A stretch of 64,000 nt of DNA from Brevundimonas bullata (lineage in GTDB: Bacteria; Pseudomonadota; Alphaproteobacteria; Caulobacterales; Caulobacteraceae): assembly GCF_003350205.1 (NCBI RefSeq), contig NZ_QLLC01000014.1:1-64000 (forward strand). The letters are read 5' to 3'. Positions within the stretch are counted from its first letter, which is position 1; every line of letters starts with the position of its first letter. Made by a program: the position numbers and the translations under genes. Under the pieces are notes generated by a model. The model made no database searches, was not told the origin of the DNA, and saw only the letters and a list, made by a program, of their open reading frames with translations. Of this stretch, positions 54,002 through 64,000 are shown one piece after another.

Positions 54002-54964
54002 ATGAGGTTAATCGGTCGCTTTGACGATGATCGAGGCGAAAGCTTGAATCAGCCCACCTCCCTATTGGCCCAGCCCCTGTTCTGGGGTCGCCTGGCGGTG
54101 CGCGCCTTCGCTCGCAGCTGGGGGCGTGACGTCATGCTCTATACCGGCGGCGTGTCCTTTTTCGCCCTGCTGGCGCTATTCCCCGCCATCGCCATCCTGA
54201 TCGGCTTCTACAAGGCGGTCCTGTCGATCGGTCAGGTCAGCGAGCAGGCGACCGCATTGGCCGATGTTCTGCCGCACGCCGCACGCGCCATCTTCATCAA
54301 TGAAATCGAGCGCCTGGCCCATACCTCGGCGCGCACCGTCTCGGCGCAGAGCGCCCTGGCCCTGGTGATCGGCGGCTACGCCGCACACCGTGGTTTCAAG
54401 GCCTTGCTGGCCGGACTTAATCTGATCCACGACGAAACCGAACCCCACGGCTTCTTCAAGTTCAATCTTCTAGCCGTCTTCGTCGCCCTGTTCGCCTTCG
54501 CCCTGTTCACCGTCGTGTCGGGCGCGGTCGTCACCTCCCGGCTTTTGGAACACACGCAGGATTCCCGAATCCTCGCCTGGCTGACCCTGCCGCTGGATGG
54601 GCTGTGGCCGTCGCTGGGTCTATGGCTGGGGCTGACCATGCTCTATCGCTACGCCATGTCCCACAAGACGCGCGTGGCCTGGACGCCGGCCCTGCTGGGC
54701 GGACTGATGGCGACGGTGATGTCATCGGTCTTCTCGTGGCTCTGCGCCATCTATGTCGAGCAGATCGCCCAGCTCGGGGCCACCTACGGCTCGGTCGGCG
54801 CGGTCGTGGTGCTGCTGATCTGGCTGTCGTGGAACGTCAACGCCATCTTCTATGGCGGCGCCTTCGCCACGGAACTGGAAATCGCCTGGAAGCCCGAAGC
54901 GCCGGAGATTGAAATCAGCGCTTCAGTCGTCAATCTGTCGGAGCGGCGCCAGTCTCGACAGTGA
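54002..54964 (+). CDS. YihY/BrkB-type membrane protein
   Basis: 320 aa, six membrane helices. Family motifs VMLYTGGVSFFALLALFPAIAILIG, the LSW and AFATELEIA region at the end. Function is unknown despite the virulence-factor BrkB annotation. A weak AGGG site precedes the ATG at 54002. Its C-terminus overlaps the TusA-like gene on the other strand by 35 bp. Confidence 0.88.
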   Translation: MRLIGRFDDDRGESLNQPTSLLAQPLFWGRLAVRAFARSWGRDVMLYTGGVSFFALLALFPAIAILIGFYKAVLSIGQVSEQATALADVLPHAARAIFINEIERLAHTSARTVSAQSALALVIGGYAAHRGFKALLAGLNLIHDETEPHGFFKFNLLAVFVALFAFALFTVVSGAVVTSRLLEHTQDSRILAWLTLPLDGLWPSLGLWLGLTMLYRYAMSHKTRVAWTPALLGGLMATVMSSVFSWLCAIYVEQIAQLGATYGSVGAVVVLLIWLSWNVNAIFYGGAFATELEIAWKPEAPEIEISASVVNLSERRQSRQ

Positions 54965-55172
54965 TGCGCAGGACGCCGTCCTGCTCCTCCACCTCGCAGA
55001 CCGTCCCGCCCAGGTCGCCCATCAGATAAGGCACGTCGATCCGCGCCATCGGATCGGTCGCCAACAGGATCAGACGCGCGCCCGGTCTTAGCCCTTCCAT
55101 CGCCTTGCGCAGACGCAGGCTGGGCACCGGACAGCGATGGCCCCGTGCATCAACCACAACCGCCTCGCTCAC
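54930..55172 (-). CDS. tusA: TusA-like sulfurtransferase
   Basis: 80 aa. CPxP motif CPVPSLRLRKAM (Cys14) near the start; ferredoxin-like beta-alpha-beta-alpha-beta-beta fold. Carries persulfide sulfur, for example to tRNA thiolation or molybdenum cofactor synthesis. The start overlaps the CinA gene stop by four bases. Confidence 0.88.
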   Translation of the reverse strand: MSEAVVVDARGHRCPVPSLRLRKAMEGLRPGARLILLATDPMARIDVPYLMGDLGGTVCEVEEQDGVLRITVETGAAPTD

Positions 55173-55663
55173 GCCGAAACCGCCTCCAGCAGAAGGGCCA
55201 GGGCGACGCGGACGCTTTCCAGCCGCACCGCCTCGCGCCCGATATCGCCGAACCGACGCTCGACATAAACGACCGCGCCGCCGGGGCCGGCAGCGGCGAA
55301 ATGCACCAGGCCCGCCGGCTTTTCCTCTGAACCGCCGCCGGGACCCGCGACCCCGGTGATGGAAACGGCCGCCGAGGCGCGCGACCGCTCGACCGCGCCC
55401 GAAGCCATCGCCCTGGCCACAGGTTCCGACACCGCGCCGAATCGCGCCAGCAGATCCTCCGAGACGCCCAGCATCTCGCCCTTGGCCTCATTGCTGTAGG
55501 TGACGAATCCCCGATCAAGCACCGCCGACGATCCCGCAATGGCCGTCAGGGCGCTGGACACCAGGCCGCCAGTGCAGCTTTCAGCCGTGGCGACCATGAC
55601 GCCGGCCTTGAGCGCGGCCTGGATGACGGCTGTGGCTGAGGCTTCGATATCTTGCGGGAACAT
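55169..55663 (-). CDS. pncC: CinA family nicotinamide-nucleotide amidohydrolase (PncC)
   Basis: 164 aa. CinA C-terminal domain only: TAESCTGGLVSSALTAIAGSS, then GFVTYSNEAKGEMLGV, then GVAGPGGGSEEKPAGLVHFA. Converts nicotinamide mononucleotide to nicotinic acid mononucleotide, recycling NMN made by NAD-dependent ligase. Upstream of and overlapping the TusA-like gene. Confidence 0.92.
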   Translation of the reverse strand: MFPQDIEASATAVIQAALKAGVMVATAESCTGGLVSSALTAIAGSSAVLDRGFVTYSNEAKGEMLGVSEDLLARFGAVSEPVARAMASGAVERSRASAAVSITGVAGPGGGSEEKPAGLVHFAAAGPGGAVVYVERRFGDIGREAVRLESVRVALALLLEAVSA

Positions 55664-55748
55664 CGCTATGCGCTCCGTCTACGAGTCGGTCTAAAACTGC
55701 TGGCTAGGGGGCGGGTCAGACGACCACGCCGATACCAGCGGATCGCGA

Positions 55749-58025
55749 ATGACCGATTCCACCATGACGACGGCCGTTCGCAAGGCCGATGCGATAACAC
55801 CCGCCTTGTTCGCCGTCGCCATTTTCACGTCGGCGTCGCTGGTTTTTATCGTCCAGCCCATGGTGACAAAGCTGGTCCTGCCCATGCTCGGCGGCTCGCC
55901 GTCGGTGTGGAACACCTCGATGGTCTTCTTCCAGACGGCGCTGCTGGTCGGCTACGGCTACGCCCACCTGCTACAGCGGGTCCGGTCGTTGAGATGGCAA
56001 GCAGCCATTCACCTGGGCCTGTTGCTGGCCGCCTCATCCTTCCTGCCCTTGCAGATCAGCGGCCTGTTGGGCGAGCCTGATCCCACGGCTCCAACGGCCT
56101 GGCTGTTGGCGACGCTGGCCCTGTCTGTCGGGGCGCCCTTCGCCGTCTTGTCGGCCACCGCCCCCCTGCTTCAGGCCTGGTACGCACGGGTGCGTGCTGG
56201 TCATGCGGACGGCCAGAACCCCTATGTTCTCTACGCCGCTTCCAACCTCGGCAGCTTCCTGGCCCTGCTCGCCTACCCGGCCCTGATCGAACCCTTGATG
56301 TCCCTGTCAGGCCAGCGGACGACCTGGACCGGCGGATACGCTCTGTTCGTCCTGCTGGTGGTCGGCTTGGCCGTGGCGGTCTGGCGTCGGCGGGTTCAGG
56401 ATGCGCCCGAGCCCGCCCCTCTGGCCATCAGCGCCCCGATCCCGTGGCGCGAGAAGGGCATTCTGGTCCTGCTGGCCGCGGCGCCGTCCAGCCTGATGCT
56501 GGGCGTCACCGCCCATCTCTCGACCGACGTGGCCTCAGCCCCCTTCCTGTGGGTCGCGCCGCTGGCCCTCTATCTGCTGACCTTCGTCATCGCCTTCCAG
56601 GCCAGACCGTGGATCAGCCTGCCGACCACGCTGGTGCTTCAGGCGGCGCTCGGCGCCATCGTCGTCAGCCTTGTGGGCATGACGACGGGCCAGTGGCTGT
56701 TTCTGCTGTTGGGACACCTCGCAGCCTTCTTTCTGACGGCCCTGATGTGTCATCAGCGACTGGCCGCGCGACGGCCGGCCCCGGATCGTTTGACCGAGTT
56801 CTATCTTCTGCTGTCGCTGGGCGGCGTCCTCGGCGGGGCCTTCAACGCCCTGATCGCGCCGGTCATTTTCAACGGCGTCTGGGAATATCCGCTGGTCATG
56901 GTTCTGGTCGGACTGGCCCGGCCTTGGGGCGAAGGCGCCTTGTCTCGTCGCGATGTGGTCATCCTGCTCATCGGCGTCGGCGTCGCCATCGCGCCGCCCG
57001 TCATTCTGGAGTTCATGCGGTACAACCCCGACTTCCGCGCCCTGCTCAGCGACCAGGCCCGGCTTCAGGTGGTGCAGTTCATTCTGGGCGGGGCGGCGAT
57101 CTGCGCCTTCCTGGTGCGGGACCGGGCCGTCCTGTTCACCATCATCATCGGGGTCATCACCCTGTCGGCGCACCATGTCGGACGCGGGTATGACTGGAAC
57201 CTGACCGAGCGCAGCTTCTTCGGCGTCATGCGGGTCGCCGTCACGCGCGACGACGGCATGGGCGGAGACGTTCATGTCCTGATGCACGGCACCACCCTGC
57301 ACGGCGCCCAGGCGCGCGCGCCCGGCTTCGCCTGCATGCCGACCATGTACTATGCGACCGCCACCCCGCTGGGGCAGGCCGCACAACGCATCCAGGCCCG
57401 GACGCCCGCCGCCAGGATCGGCGTCGTGGGTCAGGGCTCCGGCGCCATGGCGGCCTATAAACGCGCCGAGGACGAACTGACCTTTTTCGAGATCGACCCC
57501 ATGGTGGACCGCGTGTCGCGCGACCCGTCCTGGTTCACCTATATCTCGCATTGCGCCGATGGCCCGATCCGCACCGTTCTGGGCGACGCCCGCCTGACCA
57601 TGGCGAAGGAAGCGCCCGGCACCTATGACCTGCTGATCATCGACGCCTTCTCGTCGGACGCCGTACCGACGCATCTGCTGACGGTCGAAGCCATTCAGGG
57701 TTATCTGAACCTGCTGAAGCCCGACGGCGTGGTCGTTCTGCACCTGTCCAACCGCAACCTCGAAATCGCCATGCCGGCGGTCGCCGCCGCCCGGCAACTG
57801 GGCGCGGCGGACCTGCATCAGATCTATGTCGAACAGCCCAACGCACCCGAGATGTCAGAGGCCTCGACCGAGGCCCTGGCCATCTCGCCCACGCCCGAAG
57901 GCCTGGCGGACTTCAAGAGCGACGGACGTTGGCGCAAGCTGGGCCCGACCGAGGTGCGCCCCTGGACCGACGACTACGTCAATCTGTTCGGCGCCCTGAT
58001 CAGGCAGATGAAGGGACGCGGCTAG
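55749..58025 (+). CDS. Fused membrane protein / spermidine synthase-like methyltransferase fold
   Basis: 758 aa. About 13 membrane helices (about 12-465) followed by a cytoplasmic spermidine-synthase domain (about 530-750): GVVGQGSGAMAAYKR (nucleotide loop), ELTFFEIDPMV, VLGDARLTM, IIDAFSSDAVP. The family is annotated as fused MFS/spermidine synthase; polyamine synthesis has rarely been shown, and the catalytic Asp environment is DAFSSDA. Ends in a palindromic repeat element. Confidence 0.82.
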   Translation: MTDSTMTTAVRKADAITPALFAVAIFTSASLVFIVQPMVTKLVLPMLGGSPSVWNTSMVFFQTALLVGYGYAHLLQRVRSLRWQAAIHLGLLLAASSFLPLQISGLLGEPDPTAPTAWLLATLALSVGAPFAVLSATAPLLQAWYARVRAGHADGQNPYVLYAASNLGSFLALLAYPALIEPLMSLSGQRTTWTGGYALFVLLVVGLAVAVWRRRVQDAPEPAPLAISAPIPWREKGILVLLAAAPSSLMLGVTAHLSTDVASAPFLWVAPLALYLLTFVIAFQARPWISLPTTLVLQAALGAIVVSLVGMTTGQWLFLLLGHLAAFFLTALMCHQRLAARRPAPDRLTEFYLLLSLGGVLGGAFNALIAPVIFNGVWEYPLVMVLVGLARPWGEGALSRRDVVILLIGVGVAIAPPVILEFMRYNPDFRALLSDQARLQVVQFILGGAAICAFLVRDRAVLFTIIIGVITLSAHHVGRGYDWNLTERSFFGVMRVAVTRDDGMGGDVHVLMHGTTLHGAQARAPGFACMPTMYYATATPLGQAAQRIQARTPAARIGVVGQGSGAMAAYKRAEDELTFFEIDPMVDRVSRDPSWFTYISHCADGPIRTVLGDARLTMAKEAPGTYDLLIIDAFSSDAVPTHLLTVEAIQGYLNLLKPDGVVVLHLSNRNLEIAMPAVAAARQLGAADLHQIYVEQPNAPEMSEASTEALAISPTPEGLADFKSDGRWRKLGPTEVRPWTDDYVNLFGALIRQMKGRG

Positions 58026-58031
58026 GACAGC

Positions 58032-58143
58032 GTCATCCCGGAAGCGGCGCAGCCGCTATCCGGGACCGCAAGAGACGCGGCGTTCAGACCATCGATCCAA
58101 ACCATCGCGTCCTGGGCGGTCCCGGCTCTTCGGCCGGGATGAC
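58032..58143. repeat. Two-hairpin palindromic element with GTCATCCCGG ends
   Basis: 112 bp bounded by GTCATCCCGG (58032-58041) and its reverse complement CCGGGATGAC (58134-58143). The left part folds as CCCGGA-AGCGGC-loop-GCCGCT-ATCCGGG; the right part as CCCGGC-loop-GGCCGGG. This style of intergenic repeat is frequent in alphaproteobacteria. It lies between convergent genes (the fused spermidine synthase and mfd) and may also terminate both transcripts. No second copy is obvious in this window. Confidence 0.65.
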
Positions 58144-58155
58144 GTCTTCTGCTGG

Positions 58156-61100
58156 TTAAGCCGCCCCCGCGACCCGCGCCAGATCGGCGGTGATCCGCTC
58201 GGCCACCTTCAGACGGTCTCCGGGTGTCGGCCATTCGCCCTTCACCACGATCTTCTGATCGGGCCTCAGCTTCCAGAAGGCCTGGTTCTTCTGAATCAGG
58301 CCGACCAGTCCCATCGGATTGGGGAAGCTGTTGTTGCGCAGGGTCAGCACCGCGCCCTTAGGCCCGATATCGATGCGTTCGATGCTGGCCGTGCGACAGT
58401 TGGCCTTGATGCCCACGATCCGTAGAAGCTGCTGCGCCTCGTCCGGCAGCGGACCGAACCTGTCGATCAGTTCAGCCGCCAGGGCTTCGCGATCCTCGCT
58501 GCGTTCGGCGTCCGACAGACGGCGATACAGGCTGAGGCGAACGTTCAGGTCTGGCACGTAAGCTTCTGGAATCAGGACCGCCGCGCCGACATTGATCGAC
58601 GGCGACCAGCCACGGTCAGCCACTTCCTCGCCCTGCTCGCGCAGTTCGGCGACGGCGTCTTCCAGCATCTGCTGATACAGCTCGACCCCGACCTCGCGGA
58701 TATGGCCCGATTGCTCGTCGCCCAGCAGGTTGCCGCCGCCGCGCTGATCCAGATCGTGACTGGCCAACTGGAAGCCGGCGCCCAGATTATCCAGCGATTG
58801 CAGCACCTGCAGACGCTTCTCCGCCGACAAGCTCAGCGGCCGTTTGGGGTCCGTCGTCAGATAGGCGAAGGCCCGCGCCTTGGACCGTCCGATGCGGCCC
58901 CTGATCTGGTGCAACTGGGCCAGGCCGAACATATCGGCGCGATGGACGATCAGGGTGTTGGCCGTCGGAATGTCGATGCCGCTCTCGACAATGGTGGTCG
59001 AGACCAGGACGTCATAGCTGCCGTCGTAGAAGGCGCTCATCACGTCTTCCAACTGGGTCGGTGTCATCTGGCCGTGACCGACGACGAACTTCACCTCGGG
59101 CACCTGCTCGCGCAGGAACTTCTCGATTTCCGGCAGTTCCTTCAGACGCGGCGCGACATAGAAGGCCTGCCCCCCCCGATACTTCTCGCGCAGCAGGGCC
59201 TCGCGCACCAGCACCGGGTCCCACGGCGTGACATAGGTCCGCACCGCCAGACGGTCGACCGGCGGCGTGGCGATGATCGACATCTCGCGGATGCCCGACA
59301 GCGCCATCTGCAAGGTGCGCGGAATGGGCGTGGCCGTCAGGGTCAGCAGGTGAACATCAGCCCGCAGCGACTTCAGCTTCTCCTTGTGCTTGACGCCGAA
59401 GTGCTGCTCCTCGTCGACGATCACCAGGCCCAGATCGCGGAAACCGACCTGTTCGGCCAGCACGGCGTGGGTGCCGACGACGATCTCGAACGTGCCGTCC
59501 TTCAGCCCCGCACGCGTCTCGTTTGCGTCCTTGGCCGTGACCATGCGCGACAGGTGCCGCACCGTGATCGGCCAGCCGGCGAAGCGCTCGCTGAAGGTCT
59601 TGAAGTGCTGACGCGCCAGGAGGGTCGTCGGACAGACGACCGCAACCTGCTGACCTGTCATGGCCACGACAAAGGCGGCGCGCAGCGCCACTTCCGTCTT
59701 GCCGAAGCCGACGTCGCCGCAGATCAGGCGATCCATCGGCGTGCCCTTGCCCAGGTCCTCCAGCACGTCGCCGATGGCGTTCAACTGGTCGTCCGTCTCC
59801 TCATAGGGGAAGCGGGCGCAGAACTCGTCGAACAGGCCGGAGGGCGGCACGATGGCGTCGGACACGCGCATGGCGCGCTTGGCGGCCAGGGCGATCAGGC
59901 CCTCGGCCATGGCGCGCAGACGCTCCTTGGCCTTGGCCTTGCGGCCCTGCCACCCCGCCCCGCCCAGACGGTCCAGCTGAACCCCGTCGGCGTCCGTGCC
60001 GTAGCGAGTCAGAAGATCAATGTTTTCAACCGGCAAATAGAGTTTGCTGTCACCGGCGTAGAGCAGTTCCAGGCAATCGTGCGGCGCCTCTTGAATCTCC
60101 AGCGTCTTCAGGCCCTCATAGCGCCCGATGCCGTGATCCAGGTGGACCACCAGATCGCCCGCCGTCAGGGCCGAGGCCTCGGCCAGGAAGTTGGAGGCCC
60201 GCCGCTTGCGCCGGGGCCGCGCCAGACGGTCGCCCAGGATGTCCGTCTCGGAAATGACCGCCACGTCTTCGGTGACAAAGCCATGCTCGACCGGCAGGAC
60301 GGCGCGCAGATAGATGTCCTTGGGCGAGGCCAGAACATCGGCCCAGTCGCGCACCGGCAGGACGTGTTCCAGGCCGTGATCCGACAGCATGGCCGCCAGA
60401 CGCTCGGACGAGCCCTCGCTCCACGAGGCGAACAGGACCCGCTTGCCGTCGGCCTTCAGCCGCTCGGCGTGCTGGGCCACGGCGGCGAACAGGTTGACGC
60501 TGTCCTGAGTGCGCTCAGCGGCAAAGCTGTGGCCCAGACGCCCGCCGGCGTCCTCGCCGCCCCGCATCGCATCGGCGGCCAGCGGCGACAGGCGGCGCAC
60601 GGCGCGACCGGCCAGGGCGCTGTTCCACTCGACTTCGTCCAGATAGAGGCTCTGCGGCGCGGGTGCGCGATAGGCCGCGCCGCCCTTGCCCTTGGCCGCT
60701 TCCTTGCGCGCCTCATAGGCATCGGTCGTCAGGCTCCAGCGCTCGGCGCGGGCCTGCTCGACCTGACTGTCGAGGAAGACCGGCGCCGTGTCGGGCAGGA
60801 AGTCGAACAGGGTGTCGAGCCGGTCGTAGAAGAGCGGCAGCCAGTGCTCCAGACCCTGACGACGCGCGCCCTCGCTGACCGCAGCGTACATGGGCTCGTC
60901 GCCCGCCGCGCCGAACAGGTTCAGATAGGCGGTGCGGAAGCGCGAGATCGACTCGGCGTCCAGCAGAATTTCTGACACCGGCAGGAGGGCGACCTGCTTC
61001 AACTGCCGGGTCGAGCGCTGGGTCTCGGGATCAAAGGCGCGGATGGATTCCAGCTCGGCCCCGAACAGGTCCAGACGCACCGGCTCCTCGAAGCCCGGCG

Positions 61101-61617
61101 GGAAGACGTCGATGACGCCGCCCCGAATGGCGTATTCGCCGCGTTCCGACACGGTCGAGGCGCGGACATAGCCGTTGGCCGAGACATAGCGTTCCAGCGC
61201 CGCCGTATCCAGGTCACGGCCCACCCGGGCCTCGAACCCGGCCCCGGTGACGGCGTGTCGCGGCGGCGTCCGCTGGGTCACGGCGGCGATGGTAGCGACA
61301 ACCAGCAGCGGTCTGACGTCCGACGGATCGCGCTGGGCCAGACGGGTCAGGGTCGCCATCCGCTGCGCCGCAACCGAAGCGGTCGGGCTCAGACGGTCGT
61401 AAGGCAGACAGTCCCAGGCCGGGTATTCAAGAACTTCAACATCCTTGGCGAAGAAACTCAGCGCCTGAGTGAAATTTCCCGAACGCTGATAATCCCGCGC
61501 CACCAGCAGGCCCACGCCGCCCTGCGCCTTCAGCCGCTCGGCGACGACCAGCGCATCCAGCCCCTCGGGCGCGCCGCCCAGTTCGACGTCACGCCGCGCC
61601 ATCGCCTCACTCATCAA
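58156..61617 (-). CDS. mfd: Transcription-repair coupling factor Mfd
   Basis: 1153 aa ATP-dependent translocase that removes stalled RNA polymerase and recruits UvrA. UvrB-homology region (about 20-340), RNA polymerase interaction domain (about 470-545; [18 protein letters not shown]), helicase motor (about 580-930) with Walker [17 protein letters not shown] and [12 protein letters not shown], and C-terminal D7 domain. The start overlaps the sdhE stop by four bases. Confidence 0.96.
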   Translation of the reverse strand: MMSEAMARRDVELGGAPEGLDALVVAERLKAQGGVGLLVARDYQRSGNFTQALSFFAKDVEVLEYPAWDCLPYDRLSPTASVAAQRMATLTRLAQRDPSDVRPLLVVATIAAVTQRTPPRHAVTGAGFEARVGRDLDTAALERYVSANGYVRASTVSERGEYAIRGGVIDVFPPGFEEPVRLDLFGAELESIRAFDPETQRSTRQLKQVALLPVSEILLDAESISRFRTAYLNLFGAAGDEPMYAAVSEGARRQGLEHWLPLFYDRLDTLFDFLPDTAPVFLDSQVEQARAERWSLTTDAYEARKEAAKGKGGAAYRAPAPQSLYLDEVEWNSALAGRAVRRLSPLAADAMRGGEDAGGRLGHSFAAERTQDSVNLFAAVAQHAERLKADGKRVLFASWSEGSSERLAAMLSDHGLEHVLPVRDWADVLASPKDIYLRAVLPVEHGFVTEDVAVISETDILGDRLARPRRKRRASNFLAEASALTAGDLVVHLDHGIGRYEGLKTLEIQEAPHDCLELLYAGDSKLYLPVENIDLLTRYGTDADGVQLDRLGGAGWQGRKAKAKERLRAMAEGLIALAAKRAMRVSDAIVPPSGLFDEFCARFPYEETDDQLNAIGDVLEDLGKGTPMDRLICGDVGFGKTEVALRAAFVVAMTGQQVAVVCPTTLLARQHFKTFSERFAGWPITVRHLSRMVTAKDANETRAGLKDGTFEIVVGTHAVLAEQVGFRDLGLVIVDEEQHFGVKHKEKLKSLRADVHLLTLTATPIPRTLQMALSGIREMSIIATPPVDRLAVRTYVTPWDPVLVREALLREKYRGGQAFYVAPRLKELPEIEKFLREQVPEVKFVVGHGQMTPTQLEDVMSAFYDGSYDVLVSTTIVESGIDIPTANTLIVHRADMFGLAQLHQIRGRIGRSKARAFAYLTTDPKRPLSLSAEKRLQVLQSLDNLGAGFQLASHDLDQRGGGNLLGDEQSGHIREVGVELYQQMLEDAVAELREQGEEVADRGWSPSINVGAAVLIPEAYVPDLNVRLSLYRRLSDAERSEDREALAAELIDRFGPLPDEAQQLLRIVGIKANCRTASIERIDIGPKGAVLTLRNNSFPNPMGLVGLIQKNQAFWKLRPDQKIVVKGEWPTPGDRLKVAERITADLARVAGAA

Positions 61618-61931
61618 CCGATACCCTTGGCCACTTCCGCCGCAACGTGTTCACGCATGAAGGTCCGGATGCGCGCCAGCATCGGCCCGTCGAACTCGGG
61701 CGGAGTCGGCTCCTTCTCGATGATCCAGGCGTAGAGGTACTGATCCTCTTCATCCAGCAGGGTCTCGAGCTGATCCAGCTCCTCGTCGCTCAGCGTCGGT
61801 CCGACCTGATCGGTGAAGGGGCCCAGCACCATGTCGGCTTCGCGGAAGCCGCGTCGCCAGGCGCGATACGAAATCCGGCCCAGGCGTTGGTGCTTCAGAG
61901 TGTCCTCTGGACGTGCGTCAATTTCGGCCAC
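61614..61931 (-). CDS. sdhE: Succinate dehydrogenase assembly factor SdhE
   Basis: 105 aa. Carries the RGxxE-type motif (WRRGFREADMVLG) and the LDEEDQYLYAWI core of the family. Helps insert FAD covalently into SdhA (flavinylation). It is a little longer than Escherichia coli SdhE at both ends. Divergent from recG with 83 bp between them; co-translated with mfd. Confidence 0.93.
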   Translation of the reverse strand: MAEIDARPEDTLKHQRLGRISYRAWRRGFREADMVLGPFTDQVGPTLSDEELDQLETLLDEEDQYLYAWIIEKEPTPPEFDGPMLARIRTFMREHVAAEVAKGIG

Positions 61932-62014
61932 GCGTTTCCTTGCCCGGTCCGTTCATGTGAAGAGTTGGATCAGATAGCGTTCCCGTTCCGTTTTCGCCAG
62001 CTATGCTGAGGCTA

Positions 62015-64000
62015 ATGCGGCCCGAGATTCTCTTTCCCCTGTTTGCCGACGTCTCCACCCTGAAGGGCGTGGGGCCTCGAAGCGCGCCTCTGGTGCATAA
62101 ACTGGCGGGCCCGCTGGTGCGCGACGTGCTGTTCCTGTCGCCGTCCGGGATTATCCAGCGCCGCCGCACGACCGCCGCCGCCGCCGTTGAGGGCGAGATC
62201 GGCGTCTTCGACGTCCTGATCGACCGGCTGATCCCCCCGCACAAGATCGGCGCGCCGCTGAAGATGCGGGCCTCGGACGACACCGGCTTTGTTCACCTGA
62301 TCTGGTTCGCCGGCTCGCCGCGCCATATCGAGAGCCTGGCCCCGCGCGGCGAGCGGCGGCTGGTCACAGGCAAGGTCGAGCGCTTCAACAACGAGGTGCA
62401 GATCGCCCACCCCGACTACATCCTGCCGCTGGACAAGGCGGACGAGATCCCCCTGTCCGAACCCGTCTATCCGGCGACCCAAGGCCTGACCTCGCGCGTG
62501 GTGAGAAAGCTGGCGCAGGGCGCGCTGGCCGCTGTTCCAGAGCTGGCCGAGTGGCAGGACGCCGCCTGGCTGTCGGCCCGACGCTGGCCCGGCTGGCGCG
62601 CGGCGCTGGAGAGCCTGCACGCACCCACGTCCGAAATGGACCTGACACCTGAGGCCCCCGCGCGTCAGCGTCTGGCCTATGACGAGTTGTTCGCCCACCA
62701 ACTGGCCCTGGCGCGCCGTCGCCGCGCGCGTCAGGTGACGCCGGCCGCACGAATCACGGCGGGCGAGGCCTCGCGGCGGATGCTGGCCGCCCTGCCCTTC
62801 ACCCTGACCGGCGCCCAGGCCCGCGCCATCGAGGAAATCCGCGCCGACCTGGCCTCCGGCGAGCAGATGGGCCGGCTGCTGCAAGGCGACGTGGGTTCGG
62901 GCAAGACCGCCGTCGCGGCCCTGGCCTTGGCCGACGCCGCCTCCAGCGGCTTCCAGTCTGCCCTGATGGCCCCGACTGAAATCCTGTCGCGTCAGCACTA
63001 TCAGCGGCTCGCCCCCATGCTGGCAGACGCCGGGATCACGACCATTCTGCTGACCGGCCGCGACACGCAAGCCGAGCGGCGCAAACGGCTGGCGGCCCTG
63101 GCTTCGGGCGAGGCCCAGGTCGCCATCGGCACCCACGCCCTCTTCCAGGACGCGGTGCAATTCAAACGCCTGGCCCTGGCCGTCATCGACGAGCAGCACC
63201 GCTTCGGCGTCAACGAGCGCCAGCGACTTCAGGCCAAGGGCGACCCGAGCCTCGGCGGCGTCCACCTGTTGACCATGTCGGCCACCCCCATCCCGCGCAC
63301 GCTGGAACTGACCCAGTACGGCGAACTGGAAGTCAGCCGGCTGATGGAAAAGCCGCCGGGCCGCACCCCCGTCGCCACCGCCGTCGTTCCCCTGGTCCGC
63401 ATCGGCGAGGTGGCCAAACGGCTGAAGGCGGCCATCGACAGCGGCGCGCAGGCCTACTGGATCTGCCCTCTGGTGGCCGAGTCCGAAGCCATCGACCTGG
63501 CCGCTGCCGAAGAACGCGCCGCCGACCTGCGCCGCATCCTTCAGGTCGAAGTCGGCCTGGCCCACGGCCAGATGCCGGGCGCCGAGCGCGAGGCGGTGAT
63601 GGCCGAGTTCGCCGAAGGCCGCATCCCGCTTCTGGTCGCCACAACGGTCGTCGAGGTCGGCGTGGACGTGCCCAACGCCTCCATCATGGTCATCGAACAC
63701 GCCGACCGTTTCGGCCTGGCCCAGCTTCACCAGCTGCGTGGCCGCGTCGGACGCGGGGCCAAGTCCAGCGCCTGCATCCTCCTGTACGGCGGACAGGACG
63801 GCGCCCTGGGCGAGACGGCGCGCGAACGTTTGGAGACCTTGCGCCGCACCGAAGACGGCTTCGAGATCGCAGAGGAAGACTTCCGTCTGCGCGGCGGCGG
63901 CGACCCTCTAGGCCTGAAGCAGAGCGGCTTCCCCGCCTATCGCTTCGCCGATCCGATCAAGCACCGCTCGCTGATGCTGGCGGCGTCCGACGACGCCCGC
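62015..64000 (+). CDS. recG: ATP-dependent DNA helicase RecG (3' end beyond the window)
   Basis: Open from the ATG at 62015 to the window edge: 662 codons, about 30-40 short of the usual length. N-terminal wedge/OB domain (about 40-170; STLKGVGPRSAPLVHKL), helicase motor with Walker A LQGDVGSGKTAVA (near 290), DEQHRFGVNERQR, TMSATPIPRT, VVEVGVDVPNAS and the QLRGRVGRG motif VI. It branch-migrates stalled replication forks. It is divergent from sdhE-mfd. Confidence 0.95.
   Translation, partial: MRPEILFPLFADVSTLKGVGPRSAPLVHKLAGPLVRDVLFLSPSGIIQRRRTTAAAAVEGEIGVFDVLIDRLIPPHKIGAPLKMRASDDTGFVHLIWFAGSPRHIESLAPRGERRLVTGKVERFNNEVQIAHPDYILPLDKADEIPLSEPVYPATQGLTSRVVRKLAQGALAAVPELAEWQDAAWLSARRWPGWRAALESLHAPTSEMDLTPEAPARQRLAYDELFAHQLALARRRRARQVTPAARITAGEASRRMLAALPFTLTGAQARAIEEIRADLASGEQMGRLLQGDVGSGKTAVAALALADAASSGFQSALMAPTEILSRQHYQRLAPMLADAGITTILLTGRDTQAERRKRLAALASGEAQVAIGTHALFQDAVQFKRLALAVIDEQHRFGVNERQRLQAKGDPSLGGVHLLTMSATPIPRTLELTQYGELEVSRLMEKPPGRTPVATAVVPLVRIGEVAKRLKAAIDSGAQAYWICPLVAESEAIDLAAAEERAADLRRILQVEVGLAHGQMPGAEREAVMAEFAEGRIPLLVATTVVEVGVDVPNASIMVIEHADRFGLAQLHQLRGRVGRGAKSSACILLYGGQDGALGETARERLETLRRTEDGFEIAEEDFRLRGGGDPLGLKQSGFPAYRFADPIKHRSLMLAASDDAR

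Noticed and set aside
58702-60975. 757-codon plus-strand frame opposite mfd
   Set aside because: Antisense shadow; no domain recognised.
62012-63730. 572-codon minus-strand frame opposite recG
   Set aside because: Antisense shadow; recG runs through the same region to the window edge with all helicase motifs.

Overview
This 64 kb window is high-GC alphaproteobacterial chromosome, most likely Caulobacteraceae. Brevundimonas is my best guess, from the overall gene style, a PopA-like degenerate diguanylate cyclase and GGAAC-type stress promoters; no rRNA gene is present to confirm it. The left part (about 1-12.5 kb) looks accessory and damaged. It has the first 20 codons of an IS66-type transposase accessory gene at the edge, small orphan genes, two divergent Crp/Fnr-type regulators, a scrambled LysR/FMN-reductase pseudogene, an Xre-RES toxin-antitoxin pair and a P4-type integrase with three copies of a 12-bp repeat in its upstream region.

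From 12.5 to 22.6 kb the window is a DNA repair block. UdgX (uracil-DNA binding) overlaps its companion radical SAM protein on the minus strand. The ligase-associated set follows on the plus strand: MBL-fold exonuclease, ATP-dependent ligase, Lhr-type helicase and PdeM phosphoesterase. An FAD oxidoreductase is inserted on the opposite strand. An SLC13-type transporter ends the block.

From 24 to 34 kb lies a signalling and stress block. A hemerythrin-like protein precedes a tightly overlapping operon of a giant hybrid histidine kinase (three receivers), CheR, CheB and a receiver-histidine kinase. A small stress gene with a near-perfect GGAAC-N16-CGTT promoter and a large-subunit catalase follow. 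Four promoters in the window share GGAAC-N18-TT spacing, which suggests members of an EcfG (SigT) general stress regulon. From 34 to 38 kb lie three overlapping thiol-redox genes (DsbD/ScsB, a membrane TlpA-like protein, a DsbA/ScsC lipoprotein) downstream of a CTTAAG-N5-CTTAAG box.

From 38 to 52.5 kb is a nearly complete assimilatory sulfate pathway. On the minus strand: ferredoxin, cysNC, cysD, ferredoxin-NADP reductase and a GcvA-like LysR regulator. On the plus strand: cysG, DUF2849, sulfite reductase, a DUF934-CysH fusion, cysK, and the sulfate ABC transporter sbp-cysT-cysW-cysA. Sulfate is imported, activated by CysDNC, reduced by CysH, reduced to sulfide by CysI (siroheme from CysG, electrons probably from ferredoxin and its reductase), and fixed into cysteine by CysK. 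A 27-codon stump of an FAD-binding gene trails cysA.

The right end (52.5-64 kb) is core chromosome: PopA-like protein, YihY/BrkB membrane protein, TusA-like protein, CinA/PncC amidase, a membrane-fused spermidine synthase, a palindromic repeat element, Mfd, SdhE and the first 662 codons of RecG. I saw no rRNA, tRNA or CRISPR array.
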